Numbered from the stretch's first letter, positions 35,551 to 44,630 are shown. The stretch is DNA of 64,000 bases from Nemesobacter sp965204665 (GCA_965204665.1 OZ242002.1:744001-808000), one strand, 5' to 3'. Notes: generated from the letters alone by a model not told the origin. Made by a program: numbers and translations.

Positions 35551-36061
35551 CTACCCGCAAAATTCCGAGAATCCGTCTGCCGCAAGTCTTACTGATTCAT
35601 AGTCGCTTCCATCTTGTACAAGCGCAGTGGATATTCCTGCAAGAGTCGCTCCGGCCTCAAAATAACTCCCTATATTGTTCAAGCTGATTCCTCCTGTCAC
35701 CATGATTTGAACAAACCCCAAAGACGCTTTTATAGCCTTTATGTAGTCAGGACCGAAACTCGAAGCGGGAGACACCTTCACAAAATCCGCCCCCATAGAT
35801 TGGGCGGTCACCATCTCCGATGAGGTGAACGCTCCGGTGATAACCGGAAGGAAGTTCTCCGAGCAGTATTCAACTATGGAAGAATCTGTATGAGGAGATA
35901 CTATAAACCTTGCTCCGCAGTCACTCATCCGCTCTGCTGAACTCGGGTCCAGTACGGTGCCTGCCCCGACGCATATTCCGTTTTGTTCTGCCAGCTCGGT
36001 TATGAGTTTTTCGGCTCCGCAGGAGGAGTCGTCTGAGACAAATACAATCCTAAGGTACGAT
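35551..36061 (-). pseudogene. N-terminally truncated KDPG aldolase
   Basis: The frame encodes the C-terminal four fifths of a 2-dehydro-3-deoxyphosphogluconate aldolase: ICVGAGTVLDPSSAERM, GARFIVSPHTDSSIVEYC, VKVSPASSFGPDYIKAI (Schiff-base lysine region) and VTGGISLNNIGSYFEAGA. The first 30 or so residues, including the catalytic glutamate region, are missing: the similarity stops near 36061 where a Fur-like relic begins. An internal ATG could still start a shorter product of 125 residues, but it would lack essential parts. Confidence 0.75.
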
Positions 36062-36075
36062 GAAAATCGCTTTTT

Positions 36076-36512
36076 ATGAGCCGTTCCCCGACCGAGGACA
36101 TGATATCGGAATTTACGGCCAGGAGCAAAGAACCGGGTCTCAAGGTAACACCTCAGAGAATTGCTGTATACAGGGAACTTGCCGGAAATGTGAGCACCCG
36201 AGCACCGAAACGATCCACAGGAGTATAAAGCGCTGCCGTCCCGGTATTTCCCTCACTACTGTCTACAGAACTCCTGAAACATTCGAAAAATTGGGTCTTG
36301 TCTCGATGGTGAACACTCTTTATCACGCAGCCCGGATACGATGCCAATTTTGAGCCTCACCACCATGTGGTCTGTACAAAATAGAAGACCTGTACGAAGA
36401 TTCCGTAAATCACTCGAAACTGAATGAAACTCGGATAGAAAATTACAGGGTTCTCGGATACTCCGTCCTCTTCAGTGGAATCTGTGAAAAATGCCCAAAC
36501 CCCGACTGCTGA
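36076..36512 (+). pseudogene. Broken Fur/PerR family regulator
   Basis: Read across frames the region gives a Fur-family repressor. The N-terminal part is MSRSPTEDMISEFTARSK and LKVTPQRIAVYRELAG. Then, after a frameshift, come HPSTETIHRSIKR and ISLTTVYRT (recognition helix region). After a second shift near 36337 come DANFEPHHHVVCTK (metal site) and YRVLGYSVLFSGICEKC. At least two frameshifts and an early stop make it inactive. The intact form resembles PerR-like peroxide sensors, which is notable beside the sod and peroxidase genes. Confidence 0.78.
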
Positions 36513-37235
36513 CCACAGACAATCACCTCCCCGCCCCCGCAGAGGTCCTGAAGGAAAAATGTCTATCTCCGAAGGCTTAGACCGTGCCGTGAATTTCAGT
36601 CTGCTCAGACTCCATATTTTCAAGAAGGTCCCGCCGGCTCGCGATGGGTATGGAAATCCCCGCCGATAATCTCGCCTACCGTTCGACTCACAGTCCTAGT
36701 GTTGCGTCATGTAAGGATTTTCGGGGATTTGGATGAGTTGAGGACCGAGGCGACATCGTGCTCCTCAAGTGTCAATGTACGCGCATGTCGGCGCGACGTG
36801 AACCGGCAGACGAACAGTCACCGATGCCGGTTGCAGACTTAAGTCCGTCTGCCCGTCAATCATCGCACGGTGGAACACTGAACTGAACCCACAGAAAAAT
36901 TTGCCGGTTTATTGAATGTCGGAGAGGCTTCAACCGTCATCCTGTGCATCCGTCGACATCGCGTCAGGCTCGGCCCGTCGCAGTCTTCTTGTCATGGCTG
37001 TCGCGTTGCACCCGCCCGCCGATTGTTTCCCGGATATCGATGAACTCTTGATAATGCTGCTGTGCAGGTTCCCGCTGAAGGTGGAACATACCACTCCGGG
37101 CTTTGATGACTCAGACCACCTGCTGATGCCCGATGCGAGCAAGGTTTCGACTTTCTTCGTCATACCCCGGCCGGGTCTGACCACCATGCATCCCCGTCGT
37201 TTTCGAGGTTCACTGAACCCTTCCTCTCCCTTGAT
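36513..37235. other. Decayed stretch without a recognised gene
   Basis: Short open frames on both strands show no recognisable motif or ribosome-binding site. The region lies between the Fur-like relic and an IS66-type end and looks like degraded coding DNA. Confidence 0.45.
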
Positions 37236-37340
37236 GTAAGCGTTCGGTCAAAGCATGGTGAATGAGCATTTTCATCAGTTGAGGATTTACACCTCGTTAA
37301 AAGATCGCAAAGCGGAGTTCTATGGTTTTCCTCAAACATC
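37236..37340. mobile_element. IS66-type end remnant
   Basis: GTAAGCGTTCGGTCAAAG and about 50 further nt (GGTGAATGAG, TTTTCA, GAGGATT) match the end region at 4823-4890. No transposase remains. It abuts the terminator of the third collagen/RTX lipoprotein, whereas at 4823 the same end abuts the promoter side of copy 1. Confidence 0.6.
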
Positions 37341-37350
37341 TCACTGCAGG

Positions 37351-37385
37351 AATCCGGGCCTCAATCTTTCAAGACCCGGATTCTT
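37351..37385 (-). terminator. Terminator of RTX copy 3
   Basis: On the minus strand AATCCGGGTCTTG pairs with GAGGCCCGGATT, the counterpart of the terminators at 6459 and 25255. Confidence 0.65.
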
Positions 37386-37406
37386 AGAACGGAACCTGCT
37401 GAATAC

Positions 37407-37434
37407 AAGTTGTTCCTTTCGGGGAAACAACTTC
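37407..37434. repeat. Hairpin after RTX copy 3
   Basis: AAGTTGTTCC pairs with GGAAACAACTT; this is the third copy of the hairpin that follows each collagen/RTX gene. Confidence 0.65.
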
Positions 37435-37451
37435 ACCGGAACCGATTTAAC

Positions 37452-38753
37452 TCAGTCTGTAAATTCATACAGGGTCGGTGTCTCACGGATTGCTTTTGCC
37501 GTGGCGTCATCCTGAACATCAAATAAATCGTCTGTTCCTATAGTGATAGTGCGACCCGTCCCCGTCAACGTAGACCCTTCAGGAAAACCCCGGAACCGGA
37601 TTATATCCTTCTGCGATGCGTTGAAGTCCGTAACAGTATCCTTGGTGCTTCTGTTCGAGTGCCTCATTACAAAGGTGTCGGCACCGGCGCCGCCTGTAAG
37701 ATTATCGGTACCGGCACCTCCTTCAATGAAGTCGTTTCCGCCTTTTCCGTTAATAGTATCATTTCCGTTTATCCCGTCTAAACAATTTCCCAGGTTGTCT
37801 CCGTTGATAGTATCAGCTCCATATCCGCCGTAAACGTTCTCGATACCTGTAAATGTAATCGACCCTCCTCCCCGGGCACTGCGGTCAAGAGACCCCGTGG
37901 CAAGGTCGATGGTTGCAGCTTCCGAAGTTATTGTGAAAGTGATAAGACCCTTCTTCAAGCCCGAGATTGTAGCTCCTGAAGAACCGACTCCGCCGAAAAT
38001 TATAGAATCGGCAGCTCGACAACCATTACCATTACTGAGAGCAGTCCCTGTCGGGGCGCCGCCGTTATAGGTGTCGGTACCGCTGTTGAGGAGCCAGAAT
38101 ATATCTGCCCCGTCTCCACCGTTGAGCGTGTCATTACCGCCATCACCGTGAAGTGCGTCCTGCCCCGCATCGCCGTTGATGGTATCATCGCCGACTGCTC
38201 CCCGGATGTAATCGACGCCGTCTCCGCCGTGGATGGTGTTGGCGCCGTCGGTGGCCCAGATTGTATCATCTCCGTCTCCGCCGTAGATGACGTCGTCGGT
38301 AGTTCCCGAGAGGTTGCCGTCAAGATGAGCATCGATGTGGTCATTTCCGTCTTCACCATGTATCGTATCCGTGCCGGCTCCGCCGACTATCTTGTCGTTT
38401 CCGGCACCGGCGTAGACAGTATCATCACCGTCTCCGGCATTAATCGTGTTTTTGTACTGATTTCCGCATATGACATCGTCATCCGCAGTCCCCGTGATAT
38501 CATTGGAGACACCGGGCAGCGCATTTATACCGTTGCTCACGTCGCATCTGGGATCACCGAAGGACTTTCCCGGATCTCCTTTATCCCCTTTATCTCCCAC
38601 TCCCGGATCCCCCTTCGGACCTTGCGGACCTGCCGGTCCGGCCACTCCCGGATCTCCTTTCCGACCTTGCGGACCCATCTTTCCTTCACAGGCAATAAAG
38701 AAAACCGCTCCGCCGAACAGAAACAACAACACTAAGAAATTACGTGACTTCAT
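37452..38753 (-). CDS. Collagen-like/RTX surface lipoprotein, copy 3 (intact)
   Basis: The 433-residue protein has the same plan as the copy at 23740: signal peptide with lipobox FIAC (C22) and about thirteen Gly-X-Y triplets (GPQGRKGDPGVAGPAGPQG and onward). GDPRCDVSNGINALPGVS follows, then long RTX blocks (about 95-235 and 310-360) and the shared end (ADTFVMRHSNRSTKDTVTDF to LYEFTD). It is closest to the broken copy at 5009, sharing NGINALPGVS and most repeat positions. It has its own poly-G promoter and double-hairpin 3' end. Being on the opposite strand to copies 1 and 2, recombination between copies would invert the DNA between them. Confidence 0.85.
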   Translation of the reverse strand: MKSRNFLVLLFLFGGAVFFIACEGKMGPQGRKGDPGVAGPAGPQGPKGDPGVGDKGDKGDPGKSFGDPRCDVSNGINALPGVSNDITGTADDDVICGNQYKNTINAGDGDDTVYAGAGNDKIVGGAGTDTIHGEDGNDHIDAHLDGNLSGTTDDVIYGGDGDDTIWATDGANTIHGGDGVDYIRGAVGDDTINGDAGQDALHGDGGNDTLNGGDGADIFWLLNSGTDTYNGGAPTGTALSNGNGCRAADSIIFGGVGSSGATISGLKKGLITFTITSEAATIDLATGSLDRSARGGGSITFTGIENVYGGYGADTINGDNLGNCLDGINGNDTINGKGGNDFIEGGAGTDNLTGGAGADTFVMRHSNRSTKDTVTDFNASQKDIIRFRGFPEGSTLTGTGRTITIGTDDLFDVQDDATAKAIRETPTLYEFTD

Positions 38754-38798
38754 AACACAACCCTCCTTAAGATATGCCTCTACTGCAATATAAATCCA

Positions 38799-38825
38799 AT
38801 TCTACCCCCCCCCTAACTAAGTCAA
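38799..38825 (-). promoter_or_regulatory. Poly-G spacer promoter (G9), putatively phase variable
   Basis: On the minus strand TTGACT (38825-38820) and TAGAAT (38804-38799) are 15 nt apart, with nine G (38813-38805) next to the -10. The ATG is 46 nt downstream of the -10, preceded by AAGGAGG. Confidence 0.75.
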
Positions 38826-39579
38826 GGACGGATACCCGCGTATCTGACCGAGTTGAAGTTTAATGGGTGTTTGATTTCGGCCGGATGATCTCCGGTAAGC
38901 GTAGGTACGGTATGAGACGAAGAGTTTTATAGAGCGCAGTTTCTATGGGACCAGTCCCGCCGGAATCAACCCCGTGATGATGTGACGGCGTGGTTCACGA
39001 GCGTGAATGCGAGTCAGCGCAGTGTGAGTTGGCATATGACAGTTGAGACTGTGAAAGTATTGAGAGGAAGGTCGTTAAAGAATAAATCTACTGTTAGAAA
39101 TGCATCTGTTTTTTTGAAGGAAGAGGTTGAAAATCTTCTAAAACAGTGTGTAACTGTACTTTGGGGAAGAAATGATATCAACACCTAACTGCTTGTAATA
39201 CAAGGATAATTATGCCGCTGTATTGGCCGAGGAGAGAGAAAAATGGAAGACAAATCAGATTCGGTAAAAACATCTCGGTTCTGAGGGTTACGCTGAACAA
39301 TGCAGAATCTCAGAATATCTTCACAGTCTCGGTTGCTGATGCGCGTTGTAAACTCAAGTACATCTACCCGAAAAAATTGTATGACGGAGCCCTGGGCGGG
39401 CACCAGCTGAACTGAAGCATGTGCTGTTGTTGGAGGATAGAATATATATATATCTCCAAAGTACATTGCTCAGTCCGTTGCGGACAGTATATGTTTTGTT
39501 CTCATTTGTCTTCCCAAATACAACTTTTGCGCCAATCACATTGCTAACCACAAAATTCGGTTCTCTCCATTCGGAGTTT
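38826..39579. other. Intergenic stretch with a short repeat, no recognised gene
   Basis: About 750 nt hold only short open frames. A 25-nt sequence at 39038-39062 matches 4361-4385. GAAGTTTAATGGG at 38870 also occurs at 6887. These are probably traces of a mobile element I cannot name. Confidence 0.45.
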
Positions 39580-39607
39580 TTGACACAAATGAAAATTGAT
39601 ATATAAT
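39580..39607 (+). promoter_or_regulatory. Consensus promoter of the heme peroxidase gene
   Basis: TTGACA (39580-39585) and TATAAT (39602-39607), both perfect consensus hexamers, are 16 nt apart. The ATG is 50 nt after the -10. This is the best-matching sigma-70 promoter in the window. Confidence 0.75.
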
Positions 39608-39656
39608 TTATTCTCGGTGGAAGTGGCGTGTTTTATAGGGGGATATAGGGAAAACA

Positions 39657-41378
39657 ATGAATAAGTTCTCCGGCTCTGGTTTTCGCAGTTTCTTAACTTT
39701 CGCATCGGTGTGCGGGACAATTGTTTTATCGGCAATTGCTCTAACCGGAATACTCAACTCCTGTGGTTCTGAAGACAGCCCTCCTCATGAATACAGAACC
39801 ATTGATGGATACAACAACAATCTTAAACACCCTGAAATGAATCAAGCTGAAGCAGGGTCTCGTCTGATTCGTAAAGCCGATTCCGCTTACGCGGACGGGA
39901 TTGGTCATGGAACCAAGAAAGAGGCTCTTTCGGGTCCGAATCGCCCCAATCCCAGGAGAGTCAGCAACATTGTGATGGACCAGCCTGACAGCAGATCAAT
40001 ACCCAACAGTAAAAAAGCCAGCGATTTTTTCTGGTTGTGGGGTCAGTTCCTAAGCCATGATATAAGCTTCGTTAACGAGTTCAGACCACATGAAAGAGCC
40101 AATATTTCAATCCCGCTTCCCGAGCCCGGAGAATCTGCAGACCCTTTTGATCCTCAAAGAACAGGAACAGTTTTGATGATGTTCAACCGTGCCATATATG
40201 ATTTGAAAACCGGTACGTCAACAGATAACCCGCGTGAGCAAGTCAATAAAATCAGCGGATGGATCGACGCGACGAACATTTACAGCAACAGTGCGGGATG
40301 CTTATCCGAGATACGAGCAAACGACGGAACGGGTAGACTTAAGGCATCGGATAAAAACCTCCTGCCGCACGCCGATGATCCGGAGTTTTGTTTTCTGACT
40401 GTGGACGATTTTTTCCTTTCAGGAGATGAGCGGGTCAACGAGAACATTGGTCTGACATCGTTGAACACCGTCTTTGTTCTTGAACATAATCGGCTTGCTG
40501 ATGAAATCAGGAAAAAATCCCCTGACCTCTCCGGTGATCAAGTCTTTGAGAAGGCAAAAAACATAATTACCAGTCAGATACAAAAAATCACTTATAAGGA
40601 TTTTCTGCCGTTCCTGCTGGGTGAACATCTTCCTGAATACAAAGGTTATAATGAGGAAATTGACGCAAGGGTGGTTAATGTGTGGGCTGTGGCCGGTTTT
40701 CGCTTGGGCCATACATTACTGAGTTCGAATATTCGAATTATTGACTCAGATGGCAATGAAACTCAATCAATACCTCTTAGAGATGCTTTTCGCGAACCGG
40801 AGAAAGTAGTTGAAATAGGGATAGAACCGATACTTCGAGGGTTTGCGTCTCAGGTGTGTCAAGAGGTGGATGTGTTTATCAGGAATGAGTTTCGTAATTT
40901 CCTGTTTGGAAATCCTGTGCGTACGGGGAATCCAGTAGTAGGCGGTTTGGACTTAGTGACTCTCAACATTCAGCGCGGGCGAGACCACGGGATTCCTGAT
41001 TACAACACTATACGGGAAGCATATGGTCTTGCTCGAAATGACAGTTTTTCTGATATAACTTCAGATCAGGAAATACAAGACAGACTTAAAAAGGCCTATG
41101 GAACTACAGACCGTATTGATGTATGGGTAGGGGGGCTTGCCGAAGACCCTAAGGGAGAATCAATGGTCGGTGAACTCTTCCATGCGATAGTTGTTGACCA
41201 GTTTGTTCGGTTACGCGATGGTGACCGTTTCTGGTACGAGCGCAGTTTGTCCGAGGAAGAATTAGAAGAAGTACAAAATTCAACTCTTGCCGATATTATC
41301 ATCAGAAGCACTGATGTAAGCGAGGGTGAAATTCAGGACGATGTCTTCAGATGTGATGAGTCCTGCAAAACACCTTAA
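39657..41378 (+). CDS. Animal-type heme peroxidase lipoprotein
   Basis: The 573-residue protein has a long signal peptide with lipobox LNSC (C36). A full peroxidase domain of the animal heme peroxidase/peroxinectin family (PF03098) follows. It includes DFFWLWGQFLSHDISF (distal heme His), DATNIYSNS, LNTVFVLEHNRLADEI, VAGFRLGHTLL (proximal His), LVTLNIQRGRDHGIPDYN and MVGELFHAIVVDQF. Such enzymes use hydrogen peroxide to oxidise halides or organic substrates. As a lipoprotein it would act at the cell surface or in the periplasm. It is a single-gene unit with a consensus promoter and lower GC than neighbours, suggesting transfer. Confidence 0.9.
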   Translation: MNKFSGSGFRSFLTFASVCGTIVLSAIALTGILNSCGSEDSPPHEYRTIDGYNNNLKHPEMNQAEAGSRLIRKADSAYADGIGHGTKKEALSGPNRPNPRRVSNIVMDQPDSRSIPNSKKASDFFWLWGQFLSHDISFVNEFRPHERANISIPLPEPGESADPFDPQRTGTVLMMFNRAIYDLKTGTSTDNPREQVNKISGWIDATNIYSNSAGCLSEIRANDGTGRLKASDKNLLPHADDPEFCFLTVDDFFLSGDERVNENIGLTSLNTVFVLEHNRLADEIRKKSPDLSGDQVFEKAKNIITSQIQKITYKDFLPFLLGEHLPEYKGYNEEIDARVVNVWAVAGFRLGHTLLSSNIRIIDSDGNETQSIPLRDAFREPEKVVEIGIEPILRGFASQVCQEVDVFIRNEFRNFLFGNPVRTGNPVVGGLDLVTLNIQRGRDHGIPDYNTIREAYGLARNDSFSDITSDQEIQDRLKKAYGTTDRIDVWVGGLAEDPKGESMVGELFHAIVVDQFVRLRDGDRFWYERSLSEEELEEVQNSTLADIIIRSTDVSEGEIQDDVFRCDESCKTP

Positions 41379-41499
41379 ACTCTTTCTCTTCTATATCTGC
41401 CTTACTTACACTTGATTACGACGAGAAATTGCCCGTATTGCTATAAAGAATATTCTTAATGTCAAGAACTTTTTTCGCAGGTGTGATAAAATAGACTTC

Positions 41500-41877
41500 A
41501 TGAAGAAACTTCTGATCGTGTTCCTTGTCTGTCTCTTTCCGGTGTCGGGTTCTGCGGAGTGGACTTATATAACGGTAGGTGGTGCTGGTGGTGTGGTGTA
41601 TGTGGACTTTTCCACACTGGAAAGAAAAGGAAACCATGTCAAGTTCTGGACTAAAACGGTTTACGAAACACCTCAAACCCACCATTACGGATTCCGTTAC
41701 GATTCTCATACGGTCTACAAAGAAATTAATTGTGTCGAAAAAAAATACCGAGAATTACACTATACAGCTTTTCTGAAAGACACACAGGCATATTCACACC
41801 CCTTTATGTCCTTGTGGGCGTATATCCCCGCTGGTACAGTATCTTTTGATGTTATGAAACGTCTCTGTCGTAAGTAA
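41500..41877 (+). CDS. Surface-adhesin protein E-like secreted protein
   Basis: The 125-residue protein has a signal peptide (MKKLLIVFLVCLFPVSGSA). A mature domain of about 105 residues resembles the adhesin-E family (PF16747): a leading WTYITV, VYVDFSTLERKGNHVKFWTK, a central Y.S, and two cysteines (INC and RLCRK) that could pair. The family is named after a Haemophilus adhesin, but most members are uncharacterised. It converges with the phage remnant, and its terminator lies inside the small phage frame. Confidence 0.72.
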   Translation: MKKLLIVFLVCLFPVSGSAEWTYITVGGAGGVVYVDFSTLERKGNHVKFWTKTVYETPQTHHYGFRYDSHTVYKEINCVEKKYRELHYTAFLKDTQAYSHPFMSLWAYIPAGTVSFDVMKRLCRK

Positions 41878-41891
41878 GAAACAGACCTATA

Positions 41892-42077
41892 CTAAACCCC
41901 TCGTGAGGTCTTCAAGTCGCTCGTATGCCCCCTTTCTGCGGGTTTTTTTTCGGTCTCATCCGGAAAAACTAATCTCTTGACCCGTGAAACCTGAATCCTG
42001 ACCGGTTCATCTTCCGGAAAGGTCTTTTTCGTTTTTCCCGACTTCACTCGGAATTTTCTTCGGGTTCTGCTACCCAT
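41892..42077 (-). CDS. Small basic phage-module protein
   Basis: A frame of 61 residues overlaps the portal gene end by 8 nt. It shares FPEDEPVRIQVSRVKRLVF and the start MGSR.R with the frame at 56382-56543, which also follows a portal gene. Conservation of this order in two decayed copies supports a real gene. It is basic and of unknown function. The C-terminal part diverges where the terminator of the convergent adhesin-like gene overlaps. Confidence 0.55.
   Translation of the reverse strand: MGSRTRRKFRVKSGKTKKTFPEDEPVRIQVSRVKRLVFPDETEKKPAERGHTSDLKTSRGV
41927..41950 (+). terminator. Terminator of the adhesin-E-like gene
   Basis: CCCCCTTTCTGCGGG followed by eight T. In the second copy (56513-56530) the stem is perfect (CCCGC, loop, GCGGG). 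Confidence 0.6.
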
Positions 42078-43161
42078 CACCGTCATTTGTGATCCGGATT
42101 GTGTTCGGATCACCGTTCAGACCCGACAGTCTGGAGATCTCATCTTTGGAATATCCCAGTTCCTCAAGGATTTTCGCACCCTGAGCTTTACTCCGGACGT
42201 CCGTACACTCCAACGCCGACCAGTCAAACGAAAGTTTTTCAATTCCCAACTTCGTCTTCAGTTCCTCAACGATCAATTCACCCAGGGGTTCCAACCTCGT
42301 ATATATGAAAGTCTTCAAGGCATCTTTTCCGAGACCTGTCCCACCACCACCGGAAGCCAACAACGCAGCAGGGACACCGTAAAGATTGAAGATTGAATCC
42401 GTCAAGGACTTTCTCAACTGGACGGCATTACCGTCAAACTCCGAACCGATTCGGTTAATTTCCATCCGGTCGGCTGTATGTTGTTCCATTCCTCTTTTAG
42501 GTCGGGTCAACAATCCGGACAAAAGAATTCCACCCTTCGCTTTCTGGAAGTCACCCCGTAACATTCTCATCTTTTCCGGAACTCCCGTTTTATGACTTTC
42601 GTAAATCGGCATATAACGCAGGTGTGGAATTTTCGCCTCATCGGTCAGACCCCTTTCCAGGTATGAAGCCAACATCACGGAAGCGTTGGCATTATGTAAA
42701 GGACTCCGTCCGATCCACGGGGTGGCATGATTATAGGAATATCTGAAGTGAACAACCTCGTTTCCCTTGACCTGTTTGTGTGTATAGGTCGCAGTCGGGG
42801 CGGGTAACTGAACCCGATATAACCAGGTGTCGGGTGTGATCCCGTCTCCGGATACATCCCAACCGGAAGCCTGAACGAACTGAAGACGTCCGTTCTTCGT
42901 GTCCGGATATAACACCGTCTCCCCTCGGGTCAACATCTCACGGACGGACATGACGATCTGAAGTCTTGTCGGTATCCAGTCCGGTTTATCGGATTCCACC
43001 CTCACCAATGCGAAACAATTCGCAATCAACGAGACCGCAGCCTCCACCGCACTCAATCCGGTCGGAGTTCGTAACATGGCATCCGTATAGGCTTCGTTGA
43101 CCACCATATCCGTAAAAGTCTCTGCCCGTGTCTCCTTCTTTCGTAACCAGTCTAAAGCCAT
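42070..43161 (-). CDS. Phage portal protein (HK97 type)
   Basis: The 363-residue protein has the HK97-type portal pattern: LSAVEAAVSLIANCFALVRVE near the start, then VVHFRYSYNHATPWIGRSPLHNA, a central RMEINRIGSEFDGNAVQLRKS, IFNLYGVPAALLA and KTFIYTRLEPLGELIVEEL. It would form the dodecameric ring through which DNA enters the capsid. The frame is open and near family length. It stands downstream of the protease and capsid genes (opposite of the usual order), and no terminase or tail gene is nearby, so the module is cryptic. Confidence 0.85.
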   Translation of the reverse strand: MALDWLRKKETRAETFTDMVVNEAYTDAMLRTPTGLSAVEAAVSLIANCFALVRVESDKPDWIPTRLQIVMSVREMLTRGETVLYPDTKNGRLQFVQASGWDVSGDGITPDTWLYRVQLPAPTATYTHKQVKGNEVVHFRYSYNHATPWIGRSPLHNANASVMLASYLERGLTDEAKIPHLRYMPIYESHKTGVPEKMRMLRGDFQKAKGGILLSGLLTRPKRGMEQHTADRMEINRIGSEFDGNAVQLRKSLTDSIFNLYGVPAALLASGGGGTGLGKDALKTFIYTRLEPLGELIVEELKTKLGIEKLSFDWSALECTDVRSKAQGAKILEELGYSKDEISRLSGLNGDPNTIRITNDGDG

Positions 43162-43637
43162 AGGTAAACACCTCTTCGTCTTTCCTGTTGAAACCTCAAG
43201 GACGGAACAGCATCGTCAAGGGCAGGTCTGTCCACCAGGGAAAAACCGACCAGTTCCGCCTTCCTGACTTCCCTGTGTCGTTCGGAAAATCCGGCATCCA
43301 CCGAATAGAATTCAACGGAAAGACCCCGAATCAATTTCCTTTCCAACAGGTCTATAGCGTTCTTTCCGTCCGGAAGTGTCGGGTCAAGGTTGACGACCGC
43401 CGTCAAACTCTCCGGAGTGTCCGTCACCTCAAGACCACCCCCCGACCTCGCAACGATCCGATCCCGTTTGTGGTGAAGAGTACAAATCAGATCCGAGTCC
43501 GTCAGATCTCCGGAACATCCGGAAAGAAAGGTTTCCGTATAGTCACCCTGTCGGTAAACCTTGTTGTAGGTTACGAGGTTACCCGTAACCGTCCGTCCGG
43601 ACTGGGTAACCTCGTAAAATCGTTTTTCAAGTTTCAT
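43152..43637 (-). CDS. Phage prohead protease (HK97 family)
   Basis: The 161-residue protein matches the HK97 prohead protease (PF04586): VTGNLVTYNKVYRQGDYTE, TLHHKRDRIVARSG with the catalytic His, then LLERKLIRGLSVEF with the catalytic serine, and RKAELVGFSLVDRPA. It processes the capsid precursor during assembly. It overlaps both neighbours (start in the capsid stop, end in the portal start), which shows the gene order is an original feature. Confidence 0.85.
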   Translation of the reverse strand: MKLEKRFYEVTQSGRTVTGNLVTYNKVYRQGDYTETFLSGCSGDLTDSDLICTLHHKRDRIVARSGGGLEVTDTPESLTAVVNLDPTLPDGKNAIDLLERKLIRGLSVEFYSVDAGFSERHREVRKAELVGFSLVDRPALDDAVPSLRFQQERRRGVYLWL

Positions 43638-44220
43638 TAAGACTCAACTCGGGTTTTCACCATATAATAATGATCCGCCCTGATCAGACCGAAACCACAG
43701 AGTAAAAACGCCGTGAAATTCTCCAGTCCGGTCGTGGCATTCGTATAAGGATCGTGAATGAACTCGACCGAGTTCCACATAGCCAACCTTGACGGTTCCA
43801 GTCCGGACGCAGAACGATACAACATCGTTTTATCGGTCTTGGACGCTTTCGCAGGAACGAAGTTGCAGACCTCAAGTGTTCCGAAGTCTTTCGTCAACAC
43901 GTCCAACAACGGACGGTCGGCAGAGTTTCCACCCCTGAGTTCCTTAGCTAGATACCCGTAAAGGTGAGCGTTCATTATTCCGGATATGTCTTTAGTCGTG
44001 TACGCCCTCAACCCGTCAACCCGTTCGTAGAAATCGGGAATGATGTCTTCCCAATCGTCAGTTCCGGAAGCGGTAAGGGTGTTGGTGGAAATACTTCCCG
44101 CAGTTGTGGAATCACCTGAACTGAAAAGTTCGTCCACCACCAATTTATCCAGAGCTTGCGTTATCTGGGAAGACATGTCGGCATAGATTGCCATTTCCAA
44201 ATGCGGCGTGTGTGAATGAG
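43637..44220 (-). pseudogene. C-terminal part of phage major capsid protein (HK97 fold)
   Basis: About 190 residues match the second half of an HK97-type capsid protein: MAIYADMSSQITQALDKLVVDEL as the spine-region helix, DISGIMNAHLYGYLAKEL, and the P-domain end LAMWNSVEFIHDPYTNATTGLENFTAF. The N-terminal arm and delta domain (normally 150-200 residues) are missing. The frame stays open to about 44323 but there runs into transposase remains, so the 5' end was probably lost by insertion. Confidence 0.7.
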
Positions 44221-44303
44221 AAAAGTTAATGCAAGTTTGCCCGAACCCTACTAAAATCGGGTCAATTTCGGCTTTTGCTGATTCATCCCGGCGCGTGTGT
44301 ACT

Positions 44304-44630
44304 ATGAACTGATTGAGATGAAGTCAGATTGTCTCAAGTCTGTCAAGGCGGAAGAGCATCTGTTTTCATTACGGTGATAACTTATCAGTTAGTACAGGCA
44401 ATCCGTACTCAACTGTGTCTTACTGGTGAGCAGGCGAGTTGGAACGCGCTACGCGAGACTCTTGAGGGACAACGACAGGACTACAGAGACATTCCGACGC
44501 CGCGATGGAAAAAACATTGCTGCATATCCGAACAAGCCCCCTCGACCTGAGTCAGCACAACAGGCAATACCGGATGCTAAGTGCTGACTCCATAGCCGGA
44601 GGAATACAAAAAAAAGACGCTGTTATAACA
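44304..44630 (+). pseudogene. Transposase C-terminal remnant (IS4/IS1634 type)
   Basis: Across two frames the region encodes EMKSD, AEEHLF, FITVITYQLVQAIRTQL, SWNALRETLEGQ and, after a frameshift near 44510, DGKTLLHIRTSPLDLSQHN. This is the typical end of DDE transposases of the IS4/IS1634 group. Only this C-terminal part remains. Confidence 0.7.
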
